Origin: an uncultured Rhodospirillales bacterium
GTDB lineage: Bacteria; Pseudomonadota; Alphaproteobacteria; Acetobacterales; Acetobacteraceae
Direction: 5' to 3'
DNA length: 60,032 nucleotides
NCBI GenBank assembly: GCA_903893975.1
Contig: CAITOL010000029.1
Coordinates: forward strand, 1 to 60,032
Positions within the stretch are counted from its first letter, which is position 1; each line of letters begins with the position of its first letter. Under the pieces are notes generated by a model that worked only from the letters and a program-made list of their open reading frames with translations, did no database searches and was not told the DNA's origin. The translations under genes and the position numbers were made by a program. Positions 24,736 to 34,447 of the stretch are shown here, one piece after another.

Positions 24736-25857
24736 TCAGACGCTGCCCCACACGTCGCGCGCCACTTCCACGCAGCGTTCCAGCTTGCGCCATTGCTGGT
24801 CGGTGGTGAGCAGATTGCCTTCCTCGGTGCTGGCAAAGCCGCATTGCGGGCTCAACGCCAGTTGCTCCAACGGCAGGAATTTGGCGGCTTCGTCCAACCG
24901 GCGCTTCAGGCTGTCGGCACTCTCCAGCTCACCGGTTTTCGATGTCATCAACCCCAACACCACAATCTTGTGCCCGCGCGGCACAAAGCGCAGCGGCTCG
25001 AACCCGCCGGCGCGGTCGGTGTCGTATTCCATGAAATACGCATCGACGTTGATGGCGTTGAACAGCACCTCCGCCACCGGCTCATAGCCCCCGGTGGCGA
25101 CGAAGGTGGAGCGGAAATTGCCCCGGCATAAATGCATGGACACCGCCATATCCGCCGGCCGCCCGGCAATCGCCTGGTTGATCATGCCGGCATAAATATC
25201 CAGCAGCCCCTCCACATGCTCGCCGCGCGCCTTCAAGGCGGCGATCTGCTCGGGGTCGCACAAATAGGCGATGTTGACCTCATCGAGCTGCAAATACCGG
25301 CAGCCGGCCTGGGCGAAAGCCTGCACCGCATCGTGATAGGCAGTGCCGAGATCGGCAAAGAACCCATCCAGATCCGGGTAAATCGCCGGGTCAATCGCCT
25401 GCCGTCCACCCCGGAAATGCACCACCGATGGCGAGGGAATGGTCTGCTTGGCCACCGCGGTTTTCACGTGGCTGGCGACAAACCGGTAATCATCGACGAA
25501 AATCGGCTGCTTCCAGGCAATTTTGCCGTTCACCCGCAGCGTGTGCGGCAGCTTCACCCCGCCTTTGAACTCGATCTTGGTCTCCGGCGTATAAAGCTCG
25601 CAGCCCTCCAGCCCGGCGACAAAATCGTAGTGCCAGTACGCCCGGCGATATTCACCGTCGGTGGCCGCGCGCAGCCCGATCGATTCCTGCTTGGCAATCG
25701 CCTCCGCGATATGCCGGTTCTCCACCTCGCGCAACGCGTCCGCCGGCAGGGTGCCGGCCGCATGCGCCGCCCGGGCATCACGCAGCGCCTGCGGGCGCAA
25801 CAAACTGCCTACATGGTCGGCACGGAACGGCGGTCGGCTGCGCGGTGCGATGGTCAT
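24736..25857 (-). CDS. Cobalamin-independent methionine synthase-like methyltransferase (MetE C-terminal domain type)
   Basis: A 373-residue zinc-dependent methyltransferase corresponding to the catalytic C-terminal barrel of MetE, without the N-terminal half (full MetE is about 750 residues). It resembles YxjG/YxjH-type proteins annotated as 5-methyltetrahydropteroyltriglutamate-homocysteine methyltransferase. Zinc ligands appear as His and Cys in SMHLCRGN, a Glu in FMEYD and a Cys in SPQCGFAS. The segment LDEVNIAYL carries the conserved DE. The ATG at 25857 has a GGAGGGG site 9 bases upstream. It is transcribed alone and ended by a strong terminator; the true methyl donor may not be a folate. 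Confidence 0.85.
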   Translation of the reverse strand: MTIAPRSRPPFRADHVGSLLRPQALRDARAAHAAGTLPADALREVENRHIAEAIAKQESIGLRAATDGEYRRAYWHYDFVAGLEGCELYTPETKIEFKGGVKLPHTLRVNGKIAWKQPIFVDDYRFVASHVKTAVAKQTIPSPSVVHFRGGRQAIDPAIYPDLDGFFADLGTAYHDAVQAFAQAGCRYLQLDEVNIAYLCDPEQIAALKARGEHVEGLLDIYAGMINQAIAGRPADMAVSMHLCRGNFRSTFVATGGYEPVAEVLFNAINVDAYFMEYDTDRAGGFEPLRFVPRGHKIVVLGLMTSKTGELESADSLKRRLDEAAKFLPLEQLALSPQCGFASTEEGNLLTTDQQWRKLERCVEVARDVWGSV

Positions 25858-25968
25858 GGCTGGGTTCCCCTCCAAATTTCGCCCGTTTTGGCCTGATCCG
25901 AGGCCGGCGTCAAAGCCCGGCACGCCCCACCCTGGACCGCCGCCACCGTTGGGACTATCCCCCGCCGC

Positions 25969-28551
25969 ATGACCCTGCCGCATCTGCTCGCCACCACCAT
26001 CACCGCCTGCCGCCGCCACGCCATCGCCGTCGTGCTCGCCGGCCTCGCTTTGTTCGGGTTGAGCCTGTGGCTCGGCAGCGCCCAGCTCGGCATGTCCACC
26101 GATACCGATGAGCTGTTTGCTGCCTCCCTACCCTGGCGCCAGCGCGCCACGGCGTTCGACCAGGCCTTTCCGCAGTTCCGCGACCTGCTGGTGGTGGTGA
26201 TCGACGCCGACATTCCGGAAGTGGCCGAGGACACTGCCGCCGCGCTCGCCACCAGGCTGGCGGCGGACCCGGCGCATTTCGCCTATGTCCGCCAGCCGGA
26301 CGCGCTGCCGTATTTCTACCGCAACGCCTTCCTGCTGTTAGACGCCAAGCCGCTCGGCGCCCTGCTCGATGGCACCATCGACGCCCAGCCCTTCCTCGGC
26401 CAGCTTTCCGCCGACCCGAGCGCGCGCGGCCTGTTCGCCGCCATGACCCTGCTCGGCATGGGCGCGGCCCAGGGCCAGGCGGATCTGACCAATTTCGACG
26501 CCCCCTTGCAGGGCTTCCACCAGGCGCTCGCCGCCGCCGCGGCCGGCACGCCGTGCCCGCTGTCGTGGGAACGGCTGCTCGGCGGCGCGCTGGCCGATCA
26601 GGCCGGGCGCTACCGCTTCGTGCTGGCGCAACCCAAGCTGGATGATACCGCGCTGGAGCCGGGTGGCGCCGCCACGGCCGCGCTGCGCGCCAGCGCCGCC
26701 GGGCTGCCCTTCGTGCAATCCGGCGCGGCCCGGGTGCGGGTCACCGGCGCGGTGCCGCTGGCGGATGAGGAATTCGCCACCGTCGCCAAGGGGGCGGCCA
26801 TCGGCACGCTGGGCTCCGGCCTGCTGGTGGTGCTGTGGCTACTGCTGGCGGTGCGGTCCTGGCGGCTGATCTTGCCGATCGTCGCCACCTTGCTGCTCGG
26901 CCTCGCGCTCACCACCGCCTTCGCCGCGCTGACCGTCGGCACGCTGAACCTGATCTCGGTCGCCTTTGCCATCCTGTTTGTCGGCATCGCCGTGGATTTC
27001 GCCATCCAGTTCTGCGTCCGCTACCGCGAGGCGCGGTTTGCCTTTGGCGACCATGATGCCGCCCTGGCGGAGGTCGCCGGCGGCGTCGGGCCGCAGATTT
27101 TCGTCGCCGCCTTGGGCACCGCGGCCGGCTTCCTCGCCTTCGTGCCAACTGATTTCCGTGGCGTGGCGCAATTGGGCCTGATTGCGGGCGGTGGCATGCT
27201 GATCGCCTTTGCCTGCACCATCACCTTCCTGCCCGCGTTGCTCACGCTGCTCCGCCCCCGGCCGGAAGCCGGTGAGATCAGCTGGCATTGGGCCGGGCGG
27301 GCGGAACAGCATCTGGTGCGCCATCGCCGGATCGTGCTCGGCGGCTTCGCGGTGCTGGCTTTGCTCGGGCTCGGCCTGATCGGGCGGCTGCACTTCGACA
27401 GCGACCCGCTGCACACCAAGGATGCGAGCACGGAGGCGATGACCACGCTGCACGACCTGATGGACAGCCCGCTAACCAATCCCTACAGCGCCGACATTCT
27501 CGCCCCGTCCCGCGCCGCCGCCGATACGCTGGCCGACCGGCTGCGCCAATTGCCGGATGTGGCAGAAGTGATCACCCTCAGCAGCTTCGTGCCCGACAAT
27601 CAGGCGGCCAAGCTGGCGCTGATCCAGGATGCCGCCAGCCTGCTCGCCGCCACCCTCGCGCCGCGCACCCCGGCCGCCCCGGTCACTGCGGCGGATCTGC
27701 GCATGGCCGCCAACGCCGCCTTATCGCAGTTGGATCTGGCCCGCGCCAAACTGCCGCCCGGCCATGTGCTGGCCGCAATCGCCGACGATCTGCGCCGCCT
27801 CGCCGCCGCACCAGACCCGACTTTGCTGGCCGCGGACCAGGCGCTGTCGCGCTTTCTGCCGCTGCAACTCAACCGGCTGCGACTGGCACTCGCGGCCAAA
27901 CCGGTGACAGACGCCGATCTGCCCGCCGATCTGCTGGCCGATTGGCGGCTGCCGGATGGCCGGGTGCGGGTGCAGGCGCTCGCCGGCGCCTCGGCGCGGG
28001 ATTCAGCCGGGCTGCGTCGCTTCGCCGATGCGGTGCGCAGCGTGGCGCCGGATGCCGGCGGCTCGGCGATTACCATTACTGAAACCGCTGCCACCATCCT
28101 CGGCGCCTTCCGCGCCGCCGCCATCGGCGCGGTGCTCGCCATCACCGTGCTGCTGCTGGCGGTGTTACGCCGCCCGCATGAGGTAGCGCTGGTGATGGCA
28201 GCCCTGCTACTCTCCGCCCTGCTGACGGTGGTGCTGGTGGTGGCGCTGGGCCTGTCGCTCAACTTCGCCAACATCATCGCCTTGCCGCTGCTGCAAGGGG
28301 TGGGCGTATCATTCAACATCTATTTCGTCATGAACTGGCGGTCCGGCAGCCGCGCCTTCCTGGGCACCGCCACGGCGCGGGCGATCCTGTTTTCCGCGCT
28401 GACCACGGCCACCGCGTTCGGCTCCCTGGCGTTGAGCGGCCATCCGGGCACGGCGAGCATGGGGGTGCTGCTGCTGCTCAGCCTGGCCTGCACCCTGGTG
28501 GTGACGCTGATTTTCGTCCCCACCCTGCTCGCCCGCGCCGCACCACGATGA
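25969..28551 (+). CDS. hpnN: Hopanoid transporter HpnN, RND/MMPL superfamily
   Basis: An 860-residue RND-type inner-membrane protein with two repeats, each with one helix, a large periplasmic loop and a five-helix bundle (helices near residues 15-35, 270-410, 445-465 and 710-855). The early segment STDTDELFAASLPWRQR and FPQFRDLLVVVID match HpnN, which moves hopanoids from the inner to the outer membrane. The second bundle contains the helix run LLLAVLRRPHEVALVMAALL and GVGVSFNIYFV. The presence of hpnN implies that the organism makes hopanoids, although no synthesis genes (shc, hpnCDE) are in the window. Its stop overlaps the next gene by 4 bases. Confidence 0.9.
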   Translation: MTLPHLLATTITACRRHAIAVVLAGLALFGLSLWLGSAQLGMSTDTDELFAASLPWRQRATAFDQAFPQFRDLLVVVIDADIPEVAEDTAAALATRLAADPAHFAYVRQPDALPYFYRNAFLLLDAKPLGALLDGTIDAQPFLGQLSADPSARGLFAAMTLLGMGAAQGQADLTNFDAPLQGFHQALAAAAAGTPCPLSWERLLGGALADQAGRYRFVLAQPKLDDTALEPGGAATAALRASAAGLPFVQSGAARVRVTGAVPLADEEFATVAKGAAIGTLGSGLLVVLWLLLAVRSWRLILPIVATLLLGLALTTAFAALTVGTLNLISVAFAILFVGIAVDFAIQFCVRYREARFAFGDHDAALAEVAGGVGPQIFVAALGTAAGFLAFVPTDFRGVAQLGLIAGGGMLIAFACTITFLPALLTLLRPRPEAGEISWHWAGRAEQHLVRHRRIVLGGFAVLALLGLGLIGRLHFDSDPLHTKDASTEAMTTLHDLMDSPLTNPYSADILAPSRAAADTLADRLRQLPDVAEVITLSSFVPDNQAAKLALIQDAASLLAATLAPRTPAAPVTAADLRMAANAALSQLDLARAKLPPGHVLAAIADDLRRLAAAPDPTLLAADQALSRFLPLQLNRLRLALAAKPVTDADLPADLLADWRLPDGRVRVQALAGASARDSAGLRRFADAVRSVAPDAGGSAITITETAATILGAFRAAAIGAVLAITVLLLAVLRRPHEVALVMAALLLSALLTVVLVVALGLSLNFANIIALPLLQGVGVSFNIYFVMNWRSGSRAFLGTATARAILFSALTTATAFGSLALSGHPGTASMGVLLLLSLACTLVVTLIFVPTLLARAAPR

Positions 28552-30785
28552 TCCGCCGCGCCGCATTCGGGCTTTGGCTCGGCCTGTGCGCCGGGGCTGG
28601 CCCGGTGGCGGCGGCCGGGTGGGATGATTTCCAGGTGATCATGTGGGCCGACCAGTCGCCGGCACAGGCGCAGGCGCTCAAGCGGCTGGGCGTCACCGCG
28701 CTGCGGGTGAACGGCAACCGGGACGCCACCCTCACGGCAGACGCCGTTGCCGCCCAACTCGCCCCGATCCGTGCCACCGGGCTGGGCGTGTATGTGGAAA
28801 ACATCGCCTCGGACTTCTACGCCCCCTATCACCGCTTCCAGCCCGACCATCCCGGCCAGCCCAACTGGCTGTTCGATCAGGCCCGCGCCCGCTACCGCGC
28901 CGACCCGGCAGACCGTGCGGCACTGCGGCGGGAGCCGAGCCTGTCAGACCCGACCTGGCAATCCCGCATCCGCGCCCGGCTGGCCAGCCATGTGCGCGCC
29001 TACGGACCGTATCAGCCGCTGTATTACAGCCTGGCGGATGAAGCCGGCATCGCCGACCTCGCCGCTGCCTGGGATTTTGACTTTTCCCGGCCGGGCATCA
29101 CCGCCTTCCGGCAGGCCATGCAAGCGACTTATGGCTCGCTGGAACGGCTGAACTTCCAGTGGGACAGCAATTTCGCCACCTGGGAAGACGTGATGCCAGA
29201 CACCACCCCGCAGGCGATGGCGCGCAAAAGCGGCAACCTGTCGGCGTGGATGGATTTCCGCGCCTGGATGGATCTGGCCTTCGCCCAGGCGCTGCGCCTG
29301 GGGACGGAGGCCGTGCATGCCGGCGGCCCCGGCGCGCTTGCGGCCATCGAAGGCGTGCAGGTGCCGGGCAATGGCGGGTATGACTACACCCTGCTGCCCT
29401 ATAGCGTTGATGTGATGGAGGGCGACGAGGACGGGGCCGGGCTCGCCATCGCCCGCTCGCTCAACCCGGCGCTGATCACCCTGACCACCACCGCCGCCAG
29501 CGGCCCGGCGGAGCTGACCCGCATCTGGCGCAGCGTGCTGGCGGGCAGCAAGGGGCTGGTGCTGTGGGATGCCGATGCCAGTTTCATCCGCACTGACGGC
29601 ACGCTCGGCCCGCGCGGCGAGGCGCTGGCGCCGCTGCTGGCAGAACTCACCGGCGGGCTGGGGGCGCAGCTGATGGCGGCAACGCCGATCGCCGATAAGG
29701 TCGCCATCCTCTATTCCCCGCCCAGCCAGCGCCTGCGCTGGCTGCTGGACCGGCAGGCGGGTGGCGATGCCTGGCGCGACGCGCCGAACCTGTCGGAAGC
29801 CGAGGCGCAAGACGACCACGCCTATCGCCGTGCCTTCATGCGCACCAGCCTCGCGCTGACCCATCTCGGCACCCAGCCGCGCACCCTTACCCCGGCGCTC
29901 ATCGCCCGCGGCGCGCTGCGCGACAGTGCGGTGCGGCTGCTGATCCTGCCGCAGACCCTGGCACTGTCGGCGCGGGAGGCCGAGGAAATTGCCGCCTTCG
30001 CCACCGCCGGCGGCATGGTGGTGGCCGATGTGACCCCCGGCCAGTATGACGAGCACGGCCATCCGCGCGCCGCCTCCCCGCTCGCGGCCATGCTGCGCCG
30101 TGGTAAGCTGTCCACGTTGCCGGCTGCGATGCTGGAAGACCCGACCGCCACCAGCCCGGCCGCGATGACCGCCGCCAGCGGCTTGCTGACCCAGGCGCGC
30201 GCCAAGCCGGATTTCCGCCTGCTGACCCTGGCCGGCCAACCGGTGCGCGATGTGGAAATGCGGGTTTTCCGCAATGGCGACGTGGTGCAGATCGCACTGC
30301 AACGCACCCCGGCCGCCCCCGGCCAACCGCCGCTGCAAGGGGAGGAGCGGGTGGAGCTGGTCGTGACCCCCGGCACCAAAATCTTCGACCTGCGTCAGCG
30401 CGTCGGGCTGGAACACAATGCCAAGCTGGTGCTGTCCCTGCCGCCAGACAGCCCGACCCTGCTGGCCATCAGCCCCGGCCCGCTGCCGGCGCCGGTGATA
30501 TCCGCCGTGCGCACGAACCTGCCGCCCGGCGCCACCTCAGACCTCACGTTGGCGTTAAACGGCCTGCCGACCGTCACCGTTCACGTGGTGCACGGCGAAC
30601 TGCAAGACCCGGACGGCGCGGTGCAGCCAGGATCGGCGGTCAATTTGCGGCTGAGCGATACCTCGGCCAGTTGGGCGGTGCAGGTGCCGGCCAACGCCAA
30701 ACCCGGCCGCTGGACCGCCGTGGTCACGGATATGCTGACCGGCGCCGTCGCCCGCCAGGGGCTGGAGGTGCAGGCGCCGCAATAG
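28548..30785 (+). CDS. Secreted GH42-like glycoside hydrolase of unknown substrate
   Basis: A 745-residue exported protein; the signal peptide ends near GPVAAA (about residue 22). About residues 25-390 follow the TIM-barrel plan of GH42 beta-galactosidases: an early QALKRLGVTALRV strand-helix unit, YYSLADEAGI (acidic pair where GH42 has its NE acid/base) and TWEDVMP with MDFRAWMDLAF. About residues 400-520 resemble the GH42 trimerisation domain (VRLLILPQTLALSAREAEEI, then FATAGGMVVADVTPG). The last 100 residues look like an Ig-like beta domain. The start codon overlaps the hpnN stop (ATGA), so the two proteins are made together. A role on glycosylated lipids such as hopanoid head groups is conceivable but unproven. 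Confidence 0.65.
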   Translation: MIRRAAFGLWLGLCAGAGPVAAAGWDDFQVIMWADQSPAQAQALKRLGVTALRVNGNRDATLTADAVAAQLAPIRATGLGVYVENIASDFYAPYHRFQPDHPGQPNWLFDQARARYRADPADRAALRREPSLSDPTWQSRIRARLASHVRAYGPYQPLYYSLADEAGIADLAAAWDFDFSRPGITAFRQAMQATYGSLERLNFQWDSNFATWEDVMPDTTPQAMARKSGNLSAWMDFRAWMDLAFAQALRLGTEAVHAGGPGALAAIEGVQVPGNGGYDYTLLPYSVDVMEGDEDGAGLAIARSLNPALITLTTTAASGPAELTRIWRSVLAGSKGLVLWDADASFIRTDGTLGPRGEALAPLLAELTGGLGAQLMAATPIADKVAILYSPPSQRLRWLLDRQAGGDAWRDAPNLSEAEAQDDHAYRRAFMRTSLALTHLGTQPRTLTPALIARGALRDSAVRLLILPQTLALSAREAEEIAAFATAGGMVVADVTPGQYDEHGHPRAASPLAAMLRRGKLSTLPAAMLEDPTATSPAAMTAASGLLTQARAKPDFRLLTLAGQPVRDVEMRVFRNGDVVQIALQRTPAAPGQPPLQGEERVELVVTPGTKIFDLRQRVGLEHNAKLVLSLPPDSPTLLAISPGPLPAPVISAVRTNLPPGATSDLTLALNGLPTVTVHVVHGELQDPDGAVQPGSAVNLRLSDTSASWAVQVPANAKPGRWTAVVTDMLTGAVARQGLEVQAPQ

Positions 30786-30805
30786 CGCGCCCGCACCCCA
30801 AACCG

Positions 30806-31390
30806 TTACTGCATGAAGCAGGCTTCGTCGAACGACAGGCGCGGCAGCCGGTCATAGGTGCCGCCGGGCTCACCATGGCCGAGATTGACCAGGAAGTTGG
30901 TCTTCCAGCCGCGATGGGAGAAAAATTCCTCATCCACCTTGGCTTTGTCGAACCCGGACATCGGGCCCACATCCAGCCCGAGGCTGCGGGCAGCCATAAT
31001 CAGATACGCGCCTTGCAGCGTGCCATTGCGGAAGGCGGTTTCCTCGGCCAGAGCCGGGTTGCTGGTAAACCACACCTTGGCGTCGGCATGCGGGAACAAG
31101 GTCGGCAGCTTGTCGTAGAACTGCGGATCATGCGCCACCACCACCACCACCGGGGCGGACATGGTCTTGTCCAGATTGCCTGCCGACAGCGCCGGCCGCA
31201 GCCGGTCCTTGCCCCATTGGCTGCGAATGAACAGGAAGCGCGCCGGCGAGGAATTGGCCGAGGTCGGCCCCATTTTCAGCAGATCGTACAGCGCGTGCAG
31301 TTCGTCGTCGGTAACCGGCGCGTCGGTCCATTTGTTGTGGGTGCGGGATTGGCGGAACAGCGTATCGAGCGCGACGTCGTCCAAGGCCAT
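30806..31390 (-). CDS. Nitroreductase family protein (RutE/HadB-like malonic semialdehyde reductase)
   Basis: A 194-residue FMN-dependent oxidoreductase. The pattern [21 protein letters not shown] and [15 protein letters not shown] at the N-terminus, and [12 protein letters not shown] later, match the RutE/HadB subgroup, which reduces malonic semialdehyde in uracil breakdown. None of the other rut genes is in the window, so a different aldehyde or nitro substrate is possible. The ATG shares one base with the stop of the nfu-like gene (TAATG), indicating translational coupling. Confidence 0.85.
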   Translation of the reverse strand: MALDDVALDTLFRQSRTHNKWTDAPVTDDELHALYDLLKMGPTSANSSPARFLFIRSQWGKDRLRPALSAGNLDKTMSAPVVVVVAHDPQFYDKLPTLFPHADAKVWFTSNPALAEETAFRNGTLQGAYLIMAARSLGLDVGPMSGFDKAKVDEEFFSHRGWKTNFLVNLGHGEPGGTYDRLPRLSFDEACFMQ

Positions 31391-31947
31391 TAGTACATCA
31401 CCTGCTCAACGCTGCGCACTTCCGGCACGTAATGGCGCAGCATGTTCTCGATGCCATGCTTCAGCGTGGCGGAGCTGGACGGGCAGCCGCTGCACGCGCC
31501 CTGCATGTGCAGCCGCACAATCCCGTCGCGATAGCCGCGGAAGACGATATCGCCGCCATCGCCGGCCACAGCCGGGCGCACGCGGGTGTCAAGCAATTCC
31601 TTGATCGCTTCCACGATCTCGGCATCCTCCGGCAGCACATCCTCGGCCGCGTCTTCGCCCGCGCCGTCGATCACCGGCAGGCCGGCGACGAAATGTTCCA
31701 TGATCGCGCCCAGCACGGCCGGCTTCAGCGCCGTCCAGCTTTCCACGTCGGATTTGGTGACAGTGATGAAGTCACCGCCCAAAAACACCCGGGACACGCC
31801 GGGCAGGGCGAAAATCGCCGTGGCCAACTGGCTGCGCGCGGCGGCGTCGGGGCTGGCGAAATCGGCCGTGCCGACCCCCATCACGTCCACACCTGGCAGA
31901 AATTTCAGGGTCGCTGGGTTAGGGGTGCCTTCGGTCTCGATAAACAT
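31390..31947 (-). CDS. NifU-like Fe-S scaffold/carrier protein (Nfu)
   Basis: A 185-residue protein with an N-terminal Nfu_N domain ([19 protein letters not shown], about 1-90) and a C-terminal NifU domain with the cluster-binding motif CSGC (in [10 protein letters not shown]). It is the alphaproteobacterial homologue of the mitochondrial NFU1 carrier and delivers Fe-S clusters to target enzymes. The ATG at 31947 is used because MFIETEG is the canonical family start; an in-frame ATG six codons upstream adds nothing recognisable. It forms a two-gene unit with the nitroreductase. Confidence 0.94.
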   Translation of the reverse strand: MFIETEGTPNPATLKFLPGVDVMGVGTADFASPDAAARSQLATAIFALPGVSRVFLGGDFITVTKSDVESWTALKPAVLGAIMEHFVAGLPVIDGAGEDAAEDVLPEDAEIVEAIKELLDTRVRPAVAGDGGDIVFRGYRDGIVRLHMQGACSGCPSSSATLKHGIENMLRHYVPEVRSVEQVMY

Positions 31948-32101
31948 CGTGCTGCCTCGCTGCAAGGGCGACGGAAAGCGGACCCATTTGGTCCGGTTGT
32001 GCCCTATGTCGTCCCATCACGGCCCAATGGCAAGGCCGCAGCGTCGCTTTGCCGCGTTTTGCCGGAAACCCAGCTCTGCGGCCGGAAACGGCGCGGCCGG
32101 T

Positions 32102-32899
32102 TCAGCCCGCCGGGCGGGTGATCACCGTCGGCTGTGCCAGCTTGGCCGCGCCCAGATACATCGTCGCATGGCCGAACAGGTGCAGCTCAAAGCTCATGCG
32201 CACCGGCATCATCGGCGCCCCGATCAGCGGGCGCGCATACCACAACGTGCCACGGGTTTCGGTGGCCAGCGGGTCGCGCCCGTCATCGAAGGCAAAGCCG
32301 GCAAGCTGGCGGCTGGTCATGTCGCAGCGCAGCGCCAGCCCGGCATGCATGGCCGCCGCATCCGGCTCCAGCGTCTCCATCCCCCGGTCCACCACCGTCA
32401 CCGCCACCAGGCGGCGGCCATCGAACATGCGCGCCTGGGCGGCACATTTGCCGGTTTCATTCACCAGCCTGGTCAGATGGGCGAAACCGCTGAGCGTGTC
32501 GATGGTATTGGCCTGATCGGCGAGCGACACCGGCTCCCGCTCCCCGGCAATCGGCGGGATCGCCTTGCGCACATTGGGCTGGCCGGCGACATATTCGATC
32601 AGCATTTCCCGCTTGTCGCCACGCCACAGCCCCCAGGTCTGATACTGCACCGGCACCGCCGCGCCGTCGCGCCAATGCCCCACCGCCAGCGTGTGCAAAT
32701 CCCCGGATACAAACGCACCCAGCAGGCCCGAGGTGCGATAGCCGGTTTCCACCCGATACGATCCGCCGCCCAGATCGGCGGTGGCATGAAAGGCGAAGAT
32801 GTTCAGCCCGGCGACATAGCCTGCATAGGTCAGCTGCACCGGCTGCGCGCGCAGCGCGGCAGGGCAAAGCAGCATCAGCAGGGCGAGGCAGCGCAGCAT
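32102..32899 (-). CDS. DUF3108 domain-containing exported protein
   Basis: A 265-residue protein with a signal peptide (LRCLALLMLLCPAALRAQ) and the DUF3108 pattern: an initial LTYAGYVAGLNIFAFHATAD, then YRVETGYRTSGLLGAF, QYQTWGLWRGDKREM and a C-terminal segment with GTLWYARPL. These proteins are predicted beta-rich, periplasmic or outer-membrane-associated, and their function is unknown. The ATG at 32899 immediately precedes the signal peptide; longer open sequence to 33097 runs antisense into the divergent MFS gene. It is divergent from the MFS gene, with 55 bases between them. Confidence 0.8.
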   Translation of the reverse strand: MLRCLALLMLLCPAALRAQPVQLTYAGYVAGLNIFAFHATADLGGGSYRVETGYRTSGLLGAFVSGDLHTLAVGHWRDGAAVPVQYQTWGLWRGDKREMLIEYVAGQPNVRKAIPPIAGEREPVSLADQANTIDTLSGFAHLTRLVNETGKCAAQARMFDGRRLVAVTVVDRGMETLEPDAAAMHAGLALRCDMTSRQLAGFAFDDGRDPLATETRGTLWYARPLIGAPMMPVRMSFELHLFGHATMYLGAAKLAQPTVITRPAG

Positions 32900-32954
32900 T
32901 GCACGATCATGCCTGATCGGCCTTTGATAGCAACGCAAATCCGGAGACATCTGT

Positions 32955-34280
32955 ATGACGGCGGCCGAAGCGCGCGGATTACTCGTCGTCGGCCTTGGCA
33001 CTGCGGTGGTACCGCTGGATGCGAGCGTCAACGTTGCCTTTCCGCAGATCGCCGCGCATTTTGGCCTGGATATCCCGGAGATCCGCTTCGTCGTCATCAG
33101 CTACGTGCTGGTTTACGCCAGCCTGACCCTGGCTTTCGGCCGCCTGGGGGACCTGCTGGGCTATCGCCGCGTGTTCTGGCTCGGCTGCCTGATCAGCCTG
33201 CTGGCCTTCATCGGCTGCACCTTGGCCCCCGCCTTCGGCTGGTTCCTCGCCGGGCGGGCCATGCAAGGCGTTGGCGCCGCGCTCATCCTCAGCGTTGGCC
33301 CCGCGCTGGCGACGCTGGCGCTGCCGGAAGCCCGCCGCACCCAGGCCTTGGGCTGGTACAGCATGATGATGGCACTGGCCGCCGCCGCCGGCCCGCTGCT
33401 CGCCGGGGTGCTGCTGGCGCGCTGGGGCTGGAGCGCGGTGTACGCCTTCCGCATCCCGATCGCGCTCGCGGCCTTGCTGCTGGCCTTCACCCTGCCCAAC
33501 CGCCTGCCCCAGCCCGCCCATCGCCGCTTCGATCTGCCGGGCGCCGCGTTGCTGGCGCTGGCGATTGCCGGCCTGGTGCTGGCGTTGGATCGGCTGCGCG
33601 GCCTGCCGGGCGGCGTGCTGGCGCTGGGCGGGGCCACCGGCTTGGCGGGCGCGGCGCTGGGCGGGTTCATCTGGCGCCAGCGCCGCGCCGCCGTGCCGCT
33701 GATCGCGCTCGGCGTGTTCCGCCAGGCTGGCGTGGGCCGGATCAATCTGGCCAACACACTGGTCAATCTCGGCTGGTTCGCCGTGCCGTTGCTGCTGCCA
33801 TTCTACCTCAACCAGTTCAGCGGCCTGTCGGTGCCGATGGGCGGGGCGCTGCTCGCCGTCGGGCCGCTCGGCAGCATCGGTGCCGCACCCATGGCCGGCC
33901 GCTGGGCCGGGCGGATTGCCGCGCCTCGGCTGGCGCAGGCCGGGGCGGCGCTGGTAGCGCTGGCGCTGCTCGGCATCGGGCTGGCCCCGGCAGGTGCGCC
34001 GCTGCTGTGGCTGGCCGGGGCGAGTTTGGCGCAGGGCATCGGCATCGGCCTGTTTCAGGTCGCCACGCTGGATATTCTGACCAGCGCCCTGCCTCCCGAA
34101 GATCGCGGCGTCGCCGGCAGCCTGGGCATGGTCACCCGCACAATCGGCACCCTGTCCGGCGCCAGCCTGCTGATGCTCGCCTTCCAGTCCGCCCCCAGCT
34201 TCATGCCCGGCTTTCAGCACGCCTTCCTGCTCGCCGCCCTTCTGGCTGCCATTGGCGCGATAACAGTCCGCCCAAAGTAA
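32955..34280 (+). CDS. MFS transporter, DHA2-like drug/proton antiporter
   Basis: A 441-residue polytopic membrane protein (12 or more helices) of the major facilitator superfamily. The first helix has the DHA2-like VVPLDASVNVAFPQIAAHF. The A-motif loop reads FGRLGDLLGYRRVF, and motif C-like sequence occurs in AAAAGPLLAGVLLARWGW. The family exports drugs or other amphiphiles. No regulator gene is adjacent apart from the divergent DUF3108 gene, and no substrate can be inferred. Downstream lies an intergenic stretch with two AT-rich palindromes. Confidence 0.88.
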   Translation: MTAAEARGLLVVGLGTAVVPLDASVNVAFPQIAAHFGLDIPEIRFVVISYVLVYASLTLAFGRLGDLLGYRRVFWLGCLISLLAFIGCTLAPAFGWFLAGRAMQGVGAALILSVGPALATLALPEARRTQALGWYSMMMALAAAAGPLLAGVLLARWGWSAVYAFRIPIALAALLLAFTLPNRLPQPAHRRFDLPGAALLALAIAGLVLALDRLRGLPGGVLALGGATGLAGAALGGFIWRQRRAAVPLIALGVFRQAGVGRINLANTLVNLGWFAVPLLLPFYLNQFSGLSVPMGGALLAVGPLGSIGAAPMAGRWAGRIAAPRLAQAGAALVALALLGIGLAPAGAPLLWLAGASLAQGIGIGLFQVATLDILTSALPPEDRGVAGSLGMVTRTIGTLSGASLLMLAFQSAPSFMPGFQHAFLLAALLAAIGAITVRPK

Positions 34281-34305
34281 AGCGTTCATGGATAAGAGTT
34301 TTCTG

Positions 34306-34359
34306 GTTCTTTTTTGCAAAAAAGAACAGCTTCAAGCGCTTCTTTTTGGAAAAAGAAGC
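34306..34359. repeat. Paired AT-rich palindromic module A
   Basis: Two consecutive hairpins lie in the MFS/DUF2461 gap. The first is a perfect 22-base palindrome at 34306-34327 (arms GTTCTTTTTTG). The second, at 34338-34359, has 10-base arms GCTTCTTTTT and AAAAAGAAGC. Each is flanked on its outer side by a tail of the form (C)A..AAAAC-T-TTTC, pointing outwards. Related modules occur at 37869-37892 and 37979-38000. It can act as a terminator for the MFS gene, but the repeated tail suggests an interspersed repeat family. Confidence 0.65.
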
Positions 34360-34447
34360 AAAAACTTTTCATCTGTTTGGGCCTGGGGGATGGCGGGGCG
34401 GGCCAGGGCGGGGCTACCTATTCGTCAACACAATAAGGGCACATCGC

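Noticed and set aside
31586-34447. Very long plus-strand frame running into the DUF2461 gene
   Set aside because: It crosses the antisense of nfu and DUF3108 and another frame of the MFS gene; only the last 236 codons from 34448 have family similarity.
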